DNA from: Streptomyces katrae
Lineage (GTDB): Bacteria > Actinomycetota > Actinomycetes > Streptomycetales > Streptomycetaceae
Direction: 5' to 3'
Assembly: GCF_000966975.1 (NCBI RefSeq)
Contig: NZ_JZWV01000020.1
Span: 1 to 7,446, forward strand
Length of the DNA: 7,446 nucleotides
Below, piece by piece: positions 1-5,363 of this stretch. A model generated the notes under the pieces. It was given only the letters and a program-made list of their open reading frames with translations. It was not told the origin of the DNA and ran no database searches. Position numbers and translations under genes: made by a program. Within the stretch, counting starts at the first letter, position 1. The number at the start of each line of letters is the position of its first letter.

Positions 1-1024
1 TGGGCGGGCGGCCGGCGGCCAGCTCGCGGCGGAGTACCGGGACGATGTGTTCGCCGAGGATGTCGATCTGCTCCAGCGCGGTCTCCAGCGGGATCCCGGC
101 GTGGTCGACGGTGAAGAGCTGGCGCTGGTAGTGCCCGTAGACCTCCCGGAAGCCGAGGATCTTCTCGATGGCCTCGTCGGGGCTGCCCACGGTCAGCGGG
201 GTGCGGGCCGTGGCCTCCTCCAGGGACCAGTGCCGGGCGCAGGCCGGGGAGCGGTCGAAGTAGGGGCGGAACTCGCTCAGCGCGTCCTGCGAGCGGGGCC
301 TTACGAACAGCTGCCCGCCGAGGCCGACGATGGCCTGTTCGGGGCTGCCGTGGCCGTGGTCGGCGTACCGGGTGCGGTAGAGCTCGACCAGGCGGGCGTA
401 GTGCCCGACGGGGGCGAGCAGGTTGTCGGCGAAGAACCCGTCGCCGTAGTACGCCGCCCGCTCCGCGGTCTCCGGGGAGCTCACCGAGGCGTGCCAGACG
501 AAGGGCGGTACGCCGTCCAGCGGGCGGGGGGTGGAGGTGAAACCGTCCAGGCGGGCCCGGGAGCGGCCCCGCCAGTCGACGTCGGTCTCGCGCCAGAGGC
601 GGTGCAGCAGGGCGTAGTTCTCACGGGCGAGGGCGAGGGTCTCGCGGAGGTCCTGGCCGAACCACGGGTAGACGTCGGGGGTGTTGCCGCGGCCGGTGAT
701 CAGGTCGAGGCGGCCGCCCGCCAGGTGCTGGAGCAGCGCGTACTCCTCGGCGACGCGCACCGGGTCGTTGGTGGTGATCAGGGTGGTGGCGGTGGAGAGG
801 ATCAGCCGCCGGGTGCGGGCGGCCACGTACGCGAGCAGGGTGGACGGGGAGGAGCAGACGTAGGGCGGCTTGTGGTGCTCGCCGGTGGCGAAGACGTCGA
901 GGCCCGCCTCCTCGGCGCGGACGGCGAGGGCGGTCATGGCCCGGATGCGCTCGTGCTCGGTGGGCATGCGGCCGGCCCGGGGGTCGGGGGCGAGGTCGCC
1001 GACGGAGAAGATGCCGAACTGCAC
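1..1024 (-). CDS. LLM-class flavin-dependent monooxygenase, CE1758-like (partial, C-terminus off window)
   Basis: Bacterial-luciferase-like (TIM-barrel) monooxygenase, predicted to oxidise an unknown organic substrate using reduced flavin supplied by a separate reductase in the cytoplasm. The visible 341 residues start at a GTG (1024-1022) preceded by a GGAGGAG ribosome site. The N-terminus reads as the barrel strand VQFGIFSVGD, followed by EEAGLDVFATGEHH, LSTATTLITTNDPVRVAE and GGRLDLITGRGN, all typical of the family. Later come GFTSTPRPLDGVPPFVWH, AAYYGDGFF and VGLGGQLFV, and a tail near ILGEHIVPVLRREL. From memory this pattern matches the CE1758 subgroup, which is usually encoded next to an FMN reductase (CE1759 type). 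That partner would lie left of base 1 and is not seen. The visible length is close to the expected full length, so few codons are probably missing. The family is secure; substrate and flavin type (FMN or F420) are not shown by the sequence. Confidence 0.9.
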   Translation of the reverse strand, partial: MQFGIFSVGDLAPDPRAGRMPTEHERIRAMTALAVRAEEAGLDVFATGEHHKPPYVCSSPSTLLAYVAARTRRLILSTATTLITTNDPVRVAEEYALLQHLAGGRLDLITGRGNTPDVYPWFGQDLRETLALARENYALLHRLWRETDVDWRGRSRARLDGFTSTPRPLDGVPPFVWHASVSSPETAERAAYYGDGFFADNLLAPVGHYARLVELYRTRYADHGHGSPEQAIVGLGGQLFVRPRSQDALSEFRPYFDRSPACARHWSLEEATARTPLTVGSPDEAIEKILGFREVYGHYQRQLFTVDHAGIPLETALEQIDILGEHIVPVLRRELAAGRPP

Positions 1025-1262
1025 GCCGCTCCTCCCGCCCGCTCGCACCTTCTCGCGCCTTTCCGCGCCCCGGCGCGGAGGATCCCGACCGTGCCCGATC
1101 TGCGGTGATCCGGCCAGGTCCGGGCCTACAGTCCGTCAAGTCGCGGAGGTGGTGGGGACCCCACCACCTCCGGGGCGAGCGCGGTGACCGGCCCACCTCC
1201 CCCAACAGGGTGTCCTCGTCGGACGGTAGAGGGGCAGTGGACGCACGCCGAGGGGGCATGTC
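1025..1262. promoter_or_regulatory. Divergent intergenic control region
   Basis: This 238-bp gap separates the divergent monooxygenase (minus) and transposase-like gene (plus), so it should hold both promoters. On the minus strand TTGACG (1139-1134) resembles a vegetative -35 box, but no convincing -10 follows at 16-18 bp. On the plus strand TAGAGG (1227-1232) could be a -10 without a matching -35. The outstanding element is a perfect inverted repeat at 1144-1172, listed separately. No RNA gene or extra coding frame was recognised. Confidence 0.5.
1144..1172. repeat. Perfect 29-bp inverted repeat (14-bp arms, 1-bp centre)
   Basis: The left arm CGGAGGTGGTGGGG (1144-1157) is followed by a single A (1158) and then its exact reverse complement (1159-1172). 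It lies 119 bp from the monooxygenase start codon and 90 bp from the transposase-like start codon. A perfect palindrome this long between divergent promoters suits an operator for a dimeric regulator or a very stable hairpin in a leader transcript. No T-run follows on either side, so a classical terminator is less likely. I found no second copy in the window, which argues against an IS end. Confidence 0.85.
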
Positions 1263-1266
1263 GTGA
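1251..1266 (+). promoter_or_regulatory. Ribosome binding site deciding the transposase-like start, with an overlapping two-codon ORF
   Basis: AGGGGG (1251-1256) stands 6 nt before the GTG at 1263 and supports that start. An ATG at 1258-1260 is read ATG-TCG-TGA, a two-codon frame whose stop overlaps the GTG start by two bases. The ATG is too close to the AGGGGG to compete strongly, but ribosomes starting there would terminate on the real start codon. In-frame ATGs at 1275 and 1290 are alternative starts with weaker upstream sites. Confidence 0.45.
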
Positions 1267-2552
1267 AAGCGGTCATGAGCAGCAGCACCATGAGCAACAG
1301 CAGCACCATCACGGGGGACGTGACGGGGACGAGGACGGGGAACGGGACGGGGAACGGGACGGGGCGGCCCGATCCGGCCCGGGAGGTGGCCGACGACCTG
1401 TGTGCCGCCGTCCTCTCCTCCCTGCGCCGCAAGGACCAGCGGGAGAAGGGCCGGCAGTACGTCCAGGGGCTGCTCGCGCTCCCCGGGCGCAAGTCGATGC
1501 GCGGGATCGCGGGCCAGGTCGGCGGCGGGGCGGCCGAGCAGAGCATGCACCACTTCATCTCCAGCTCCACCTGGGACTGGCAGCCGATCCGGGCCAACCT
1601 CTCCCGGTTCCTGGAGGCGGCGAGCCCGCTGACGGCGTGGGTGGCGCAGCCGATGGCCATCCCCAAGGGCGGGGAGCACTCGGTGGGCGTGGCCAACCGG
1701 TTCGACCCGCACCAGGGGCAGATGTTCCGGGGGCAGCAGGCGTTCGGGACCTGGTTCACCTCGGCCGCGCTGGCCACGCCCGTGGGCTGGGAGATGTTCC
1801 TTCCGGAGACGGAGACGGAGACGGAGACGGGGGCCGGGACGGGCGTGGGGACGGGGGCGGGAGCTGAGACGGAGCACGCCGCGCGGGCCGCGTACGAGGA
1901 GGCCGCCGCGGCCGCCGTGATCTCCACGGTGCGGCGCAGCGGGAGCCCGGTGCGGCCGGTGGTGCTGGACATCCGGCAGATCGGGACCCGCTCCACGATG
2001 AACCGCTTCGCCGAGGCGGGGCTGCCCGTCATCGCCCGGATCAGCCCGTCCACGCCGCTGCTCGTCACCGATCCGGCGCTGCCCGGGCACGGGGCGGGGG
2101 CCCGCTGTGCGCGGGACGTCCTGCAGGCGGTGAAGGGGCTGTGCACGCCGGTGGAGTGGACCGACCCCCATCCGGTGGCCGGGGCCGGCCGGCACCGCAG
2201 CACCCTCGCGGTCGCGGTGCGGGTGATGATGCCCGACCCCTCGCCGGCCCGCCGCCGCCACCTGCTGCTGGTCGGCGAGTGGGCGGATCCGCGGCGCGCC
2301 CCGTCGCAGCTGTGGGTGACGGACCTGGTGCGGCTGCCGGTGGGCCCGCTGCTGCGGCTGACGAAGCAGGGCCGCCGGGTGGCGTTCGCCGCCGAGCACA
2401 GCGGCCAGGAGGCGGGGCTGCGCGACTTCGCCGGGCGGGCGCTGCCGGGCTGGCACCGGCACGTGACCCTGGCGTCGGTGGCGCACGCCGCCCGCGCGCT
2501 GACGGGGACCGGGACGACGGGGGGTTACGGGGCCTCGTACGGGGCCGTGTAG
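1263..2552 (+). CDS. IS701-family transposase homologue, catalytically degenerate (probably domesticated)
   Basis: A 429-residue protein homologous to IS701-type DDE transposases. After a low-complexity Ser/Thr/Gly N-terminus (1-35), the family fold runs from DLCAAVLSSL through KGRQYVQGLLALPGRKSMR (63-80), the HHFISSSTWDW block (96-106), IPKGGEHSVGV (133-143), VRPVVLDIRQ (230-239), LWVTDLVRL (350-358) and DFAGRALPGWHRHVTLAS (388-405). Active IS701 enzymes usually carry Asp before the PK-G-SVGV motif, Asp in the V-x-DAGYG-like strand and Glu in a D-x-EGRSW-GWH motif. Here the first site reads AQP (128-130), the third position is Ala390, and only Asp236 remains. The full-length frame with normal GC3 suggests selection for a non-catalytic, perhaps DNA-binding, role. 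No terminal inverted repeats or target duplication are visible, and its end overlaps the next gene. I recall similar Streptomyces proteins annotated as IS701 transposase; their function is unknown to me. Confidence 0.8.
   Translation: MKAVMSSSTMSNSSTITGDVTGTRTGNGTGNGTGRPDPAREVADDLCAAVLSSLRRKDQREKGRQYVQGLLALPGRKSMRGIAGQVGGGAAEQSMHHFISSSTWDWQPIRANLSRFLEAASPLTAWVAQPMAIPKGGEHSVGVANRFDPHQGQMFRGQQAFGTWFTSAALATPVGWEMFLPETETETETGAGTGVGTGAGAETEHAARAAYEEAAAAAVISTVRRSGSPVRPVVLDIRQIGTRSTMNRFAEAGLPVIARISPSTPLLVTDPALPGHGAGARCARDVLQAVKGLCTPVEWTDPHPVAGAGRHRSTLAVAVRVMMPDPSPARRRHLLLVGEWADPRRAPSQLWVTDLVRLPVGPLLRLTKQGRRVAFAAEHSGQEAGLRDFAGRALPGWHRHVTLASVAHAARALTGTGTTGGYGASYGAV
1313..1364 (+). repeat. G-tract repeat with G-quadruplex potential in the 5' coding region
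   Basis: Seven runs of 3-5 G (1313-1317, 1325-1328, 1337-1340, 1344-1346, 1349-1352, 1356-1358, 1361-1364) lie on the coding strand. The last five are separated by only 2-3 bases, which meets the usual G3+N1-7 quadruplex rule. The tract contains two perfect tandem copies of GGGGAACGGGAC (1337-1348 and 1349-1360). It encodes the Thr-Gly-rich part of the N-terminus (TGNGTGNGTG) of the transposase-like protein, about 50-100 nt after the start codon. Confidence 0.75.
1805..1861 (+). repeat. Hexanucleotide repeat followed by G-quadruplex-like tract
   Basis: Four perfect copies of GGAGAC (1805-1828) encode Glu-Thr repeats (residues 182-189). They are followed by six G-runs (1829-1833, 1836-1838, 1841-1843, 1847-1850, 1853-1857, 1859-1861) with 1-3 base loops, encoding GAGTGVGTGAGA. 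The insert sits between the EMFLP motif and the helix beginning AARAAYEEA of the transposase-like protein, probably a surface loop. It looks like a slippage-expanded microsatellite and a strong quadruplex candidate on the coding strand and mRNA. Confidence 0.75.
2525..2552. other. Convergent gene overlap (28 bp)
   Basis: The TAG of the plus-strand transposase-like gene (2550-2552) lies inside the PucR/GAF reading frame, and the TAA of the minus-strand gene (2527-2525) lies inside the transposase-like frame. Both 3' ends are therefore coding on both strands. The overlap contains a near-palindrome around CTCGTACGGGG that could fold on the plus-strand RNA as a six-pair stem including one G-U pair, with a GUAC loop (2530-2545). 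No T-run follows, so terminator function is uncertain. Confidence 0.85.
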
Positions 2553-4480
2553 GGGGAGGCGTCCGACCGGTCGGCGGCGGTGCGGCGGTCGTGCAGGACG
2601 GTACGGGTCCTGCGCAGCCGCAGCGCCATCTGGATCTCCAGCGCCCGGGCGGGCTTCTGCCAGTCGGGGCCGAGGAGTTCGGCGATGCGCTCCAGGCGGC
2701 GGGAGACGGTGTTGGGGTGGACGTGCAGGGCCTCGGCGGCGTGGGTGGGGCTGGCGCCGGAGGCGAAGTACGCCTCCAGGGTGCGGGTCAGCTCGGCCGG
2801 CCGGCCGGTGTCGTACTCCAGGACCGGGCCGATGGTGCGGGTGATGTACGACTCCACGTCGTGGTCGGCGGACAGCAGCAGGCCGAGGAAGCCCAGTTCC
2901 TGCAGGGAGGCGGTGCCGCCGACCCCGTCGAGGGCGGTCAGCGCGTCGAGGCAGCGCACCGCCTCGGCGTAGGTCCGGGCCACGTCGCCGGGGCCCGTGG
3001 TGGGTCCGGCGGCGCCGGTGGAGACCGCGTGTCCCAGCAGCGGCGACAGCTCGCCGGATGCCCGGTGGGCGGCGGCGGAGGCGTCGCTGCCGGGGAGCAC
3101 GAGGACGATGCAGCCGCGGCGGACGCCCTTGAGGCCGCCCATCCGGTAGGCGTACGAGGTGGCCCAGGCGACGGCCTTGCCGAGCTCGCCGCCCTCCGGC
3201 CGGGCGACGACCACCACGTGCGGGCGGTCGAGGTCGATGCCGAGCCGACGGGTCCGTTCGAGCAGGTGCAGGTCGACGGAGTGGGGCCGGTCGAGGAGGT
3301 CGGCGAGGAGTTCGTCATGGACGGGGCCCTCGGCGGCGGCGGTGCCCCGCTGGATGAGCATCAGGCAGGCCACGGACTGGGCGGCCAGCTGCAGCAGCCG
3401 TACGTCCTCGTCGGTGAGCGGGGCGGAGGCGCTGAGCAGCAGCACCCCGAGGTCCTCGGCGCCGGCGAGGACGGGGGCCAGCCACAGCTCGCCGGGCAGC
3501 CGGGCGGGGCGCCGGAGGGTGAGCGCCTGGAGGGCCCCCTTGGTGACGGCCTCCTCGTCCAGGCCGGGCAGTTCCCCGGTGGCGGTCAGCGGGCGCCCGC
3601 CCGGGTCCCGTACCTGGAGCACGCCGTCCAGCGCGTCGGCGGTGGCCCGGGCGAGGGTGGGCAGGCCGGCGCCGTCCAGGACGAGTCCGGCGAGGCGGGC
3701 GTGACACTCCCACAGGTGGCGGACGCGGGTGAGGGCGGTGTGGGTGCGGGAGCCGAAGGCCTCCAGCTCGGTCACCTGGTCGCGGGTCTGCTCCAGCAGG
3801 CGGGCCTTCTCGATGGCGACGGCGGCCAGGTCGGCGAGGGAGAGCATGATGCCGATCTCGTCCGGGCTGAACTGCCGTACGGCGCGGTCGGAGCCGTAGA
3901 GGGCGCCGAGGGTGGAGTCCCCGCGGCGCAGCGGCACGGCGATGATCGCGTGGAGGCCCTCGGCCTCGACGACGGCGTCGATGCCGGGTGCGTGGGCGAT
4001 GGTGGGGTCGGTGAGGTAGTCGGGGGTCCACACCGGGGAGCGGCGGGCCTGGGCGATGCTGCCGAGGCCCCGGCCGGTGCCGAGTTCGAGTCCCACGTTG
4101 AAGGCGGTGGTCTCGCCCTCGGAGGTGCGGACGTACGCCGAGCCGTCGGGGCGGCTCAGGGACAGCCAGGCCATGTCGAAGCCGAGGAGGCGCCGGGCGC
4201 GGCGGGTGATCAGCCGGAGCAGGCCGTCGATGTCGTAGGGGGAGGTGAGGTCGTGGGCGGTGTCGACGAGGGCGGTGAGGGCGGCTTCGCGCTGCCGGCT
4301 GCGGGTCGCGCGGGCCTGGACCGAACGGGCCAGTTCCAGGGCGCGGGTCAGCCCGTCGAGGGTGGCGTCGTCGGCGCCGGCGGCGCGGGCGTCGGTGAGC
4401 AGCGCCTCGTACCGGCCCGGCGGGGCGTCCTCCGCGAGCAGTTCCAGTACGGCCAGTGCGCCCGCCTCGTCCCCGCGCAT
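2525..4480 (-). CDS. GAF-domain PucR/CdaR-type transcriptional regulator
   Basis: A 651-residue DNA-binding regulator. Residues 1-65 are helical. A GAF sensor domain covers about 83-230 (LLGFDMAWLSLSRPDGSAYV, then AIIAVPLRRGDSTLGALYGS), followed by a probable coiled-coil linker (225-255). A second, divergent GAF-like segment covers about 260-378 (ELWLAPVLAGAEDLGVLLLS). A GGDEF-like CdaR/PucR middle domain covers about 385-520, and the C-terminal PucR helix-turn-helix lies at about 567-622 (AAEALHVHPNTVSRRLERI). The start chosen is ATG at 4480, with GGAGGGGG (4496-4489) 8 nt upstream. The frame stays open to a TTG at 4555, but that TTG is the first triplet of the promoter -35 box. PucR/CdaR proteins usually activate catabolic or secondary-metabolism genes in response to a small molecule; ligand and targets cannot be read here. 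It lies downstream of the SARP gene but has its own promoter. Confidence 0.9.
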   Translation of the reverse strand: MRGDEAGALAVLELLAEDAPPGRYEALLTDARAAGADDATLDGLTRALELARSVQARATRSRQREAALTALVDTAHDLTSPYDIDGLLRLITRRARRLLGFDMAWLSLSRPDGSAYVRTSEGETTAFNVGLELGTGRGLGSIAQARRSPVWTPDYLTDPTIAHAPGIDAVVEAEGLHAIIAVPLRRGDSTLGALYGSDRAVRQFSPDEIGIMLSLADLAAVAIEKARLLEQTRDQVTELEAFGSRTHTALTRVRHLWECHARLAGLVLDGAGLPTLARATADALDGVLQVRDPGGRPLTATGELPGLDEEAVTKGALQALTLRRPARLPGELWLAPVLAGAEDLGVLLLSASAPLTDEDVRLLQLAAQSVACLMLIQRGTAAAEGPVHDELLADLLDRPHSVDLHLLERTRRLGIDLDRPHVVVVARPEGGELGKAVAWATSYAYRMGGLKGVRRGCIVLVLPGSDASAAAHRASGELSPLLGHAVSTGAAGPTTGPGDVARTYAEAVRCLDALTALDGVGGTASLQELGFLGLLLSADHDVESYITRTIGPVLEYDTGRPAELTRTLEAYFASGASPTHAAEALHVHPNTVSRRLERIAELLGPDWQKPARALEIQMALRLRRTRTVLHDRRTAADRSDASPYTAPYEAP

Positions 4481-4526
4481 CCTGCCGACCCCCTCCGACC
4501 AGCTGTTTTCCCCGCGTCCCGTCCCG

Positions 4527-4555
4527 AACCTAGGTTCCGGGCGGCGAGGGGTCAA
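4527..4555 (-). promoter_or_regulatory. Vegetative (HrdB-type) promoter of the PucR/GAF gene with palindromic -10 region
   Basis: On the minus strand TTGACC (4555-4550), a 17-bp spacer and TAGGTT (4532-4527) match the Streptomyces housekeeping consensus well. Predicted transcription start is near 4520, giving a leader of about 40 nt with the GGAGGGGG ribosome site. The -10 box lies in a perfect 12-bp palindrome, GAACCTAGGTTC (4526-4537), which could be an operator. The promoter begins only 22 bp past the end of the SARP gene. Confidence 0.75.
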
Positions 4556-4577
4556 GCAGGGGGCAGGGAGGGGCCGG

Positions 4578-5285
4578 TCAGCGGCGTACGGCGTCCGCCA
4601 GGGTGACGCCGGGGGCGGGGAGGGCGGCGCGCAGGGCGGCGACGCGGGCCTCCGCCCGGCGCAGGGCCTCCAGGTAGGCGCCGTCGGGGTGGCGGCCGCC
4701 CGCGCCGCGCAGGCCGGCGAGTTCCAGGAGGAGTTCGCGGTGGTGGCCGAGGGCGAGTTCGGCTTCGACCCATTGGCCGAGAACCGCCATCCGGTCGGCG
4801 TCGAGGGCGGCGGTGCGGCAGCGCAGCCAGGTCCCGGCGTCGATGCCGTCGAGGGCGGGGCCGGTCCACAGGTCGAGGGCGCGGCGCAGCCGGGGGGCGG
4901 CCCGGGTGAAGTCGCCGCGGTCCATGGCCCGGTAGCCGGCGCCGGCCTCGCGTTCGAACTCGCGGACGTCGCAGCGGCCGCCGCCGGTGTCGAGGAGGTA
5001 CCCGCCGGGGCGGGCCGCGAGGACGTTCTCCGGGGTACGGACCGAGCCGGCCCCGAGGGCCTCCGCGAACCGCTCGCGCAGTCGGCGTACGGCGGTGTGC
5101 AGGGCGGCGCGGGAGTGCTCGGGCGGGGTGTGGCGGGTCAGCTCGTCGGCGAGTACGGAGATGGGGACGACGCGGTCGGGACTGGCGGCGAGGACCGCCA
5201 GGACGTGCCGGGACTCCGGTGTGGGGGCGGTGATGGGCACACCGTTCTCGGTGACCCGTGGTGCGCCGAGTACCTCAATGTCCAC
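4578..5285 (-). CDS. Small SARP-family transcriptional activator with shortened BTAD domain
   Basis: A 235-residue AfsR/SARP-type regulator. Such proteins bind direct repeats upstream of biosynthetic promoters and recruit RNA polymerase. The N-terminal OmpR-like winged helix covers about 1-98: DIEVLGAPRVTENG, HVLAVLAASPDRVVPISVLADELT, ALHTAVRRLRERF and the wing ARPGGYLLD. A BTAD segment follows from 105 (CDVREFEREAG, AAPRLRRALDLWTGPALDGI, EAELALGHHRELLLELAGLR). After about residue 192 the usual motif around PL-E-L---LM-ALYRSGRQA is missing and replaced by HPDGAYLEALRRAEARVAAL, so the last BTAD helices are absent or divergent. The start is GTG at 5285 with AGGGAG 5 nt upstream; a longer frame to 5312 would run over the predicted transcription start. 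The gene follows the receptor-type repressor in the same direction and is probably its main target. Confidence 0.88.
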   Translation of the reverse strand: MDIEVLGAPRVTENGVPITAPTPESRHVLAVLAASPDRVVPISVLADELTRHTPPEHSRAALHTAVRRLRERFAEALGAGSVRTPENVLAARPGGYLLDTGGGRCDVREFEREAGAGYRAMDRGDFTRAAPRLRRALDLWTGPALDGIDAGTWLRCRTAALDADRMAVLGQWVEAELALGHHRELLLELAGLRGAGGRHPDGAYLEALRRAEARVAALRAALPAPGVTLADAVRR

Positions 5286-5310
5286 ATGTTCTCCCTGGGC
5301 AGGCGAGCGC

Positions 5311-5342
5311 AAAAATAATACCCGGAAGGATCTTTTTGGGAA
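5311..5342 (-). promoter_or_regulatory. SARP promoter with ARE-like operator
   Basis: In this otherwise very GC-rich DNA an AT-rich island lies between the repressor stop and the SARP start. On the minus strand TATTAT (5320-5315) is a good -10, and TTCCCA (5342-5337) at 16 bp is a weak -35. The transcription start would be near 5308 and the leader about 23 nt. Across spacer and -10, positions 5311-5337 form a 27-bp semi-palindrome: AAAAA on the left, TTTTT on the right, and a CCGG-containing core. This resembles the autoregulatory elements bound by gamma-butyrolactone receptors. A repressor bound here would block the promoter. The assignment is inference from layout and partial resemblance. 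Confidence 0.5.
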
Positions 5343-5363
5343 GGGGTGGGCGCGCGGGACGGC

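Noticed and set aside
1063..1078. Short inverted repeat CCGCGCC-CC-GGCGCGG
   Set aside because: Seven-base GC-only arms are common by chance at this base composition, and no T-run follows.
47..1108. Plus-strand open frame opposite the monooxygenase
   Set aside because: Low-complexity Gly/Val/Glu composition; the minus strand encodes an unmistakable luciferase-like protein.
1144..1172. Palindrome as the terminal inverted repeat of an IS701 element
   Set aside because: Both arms lie together on one side of the gene, and no matching copy exists beyond 2552, where another gene's coding sequence begins at once.
621..2486. Very long minus-strand open frame opposite the transposase-like gene
   Set aside because: It is Arg/Pro/His-rich without recognisable domains, crosses from the monooxygenase into the transposase-like gene, and is the expected antisense shadow in high-GC DNA.
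2530..2545. Bidirectional terminator in the convergent overlap
   Set aside because: The stem is short, contains a G-U pair on one strand and a mismatch on the other, and has no T-tract.
2141..4606. 821-codon plus-strand open frame opposite the PucR/GAF gene
   Set aside because: It is Gly/Ala/Val-rich low complexity with no motif; the minus strand encodes clear GAF and PucR domains.
4578..4720. Possible frameshift removing the C-terminal BTAD helices of the SARP
   Set aside because: The alternative minus-strand frame I could inspect gives only Arg/Pro-rich sequence and no BTAD motifs, so the short form appears genuine.
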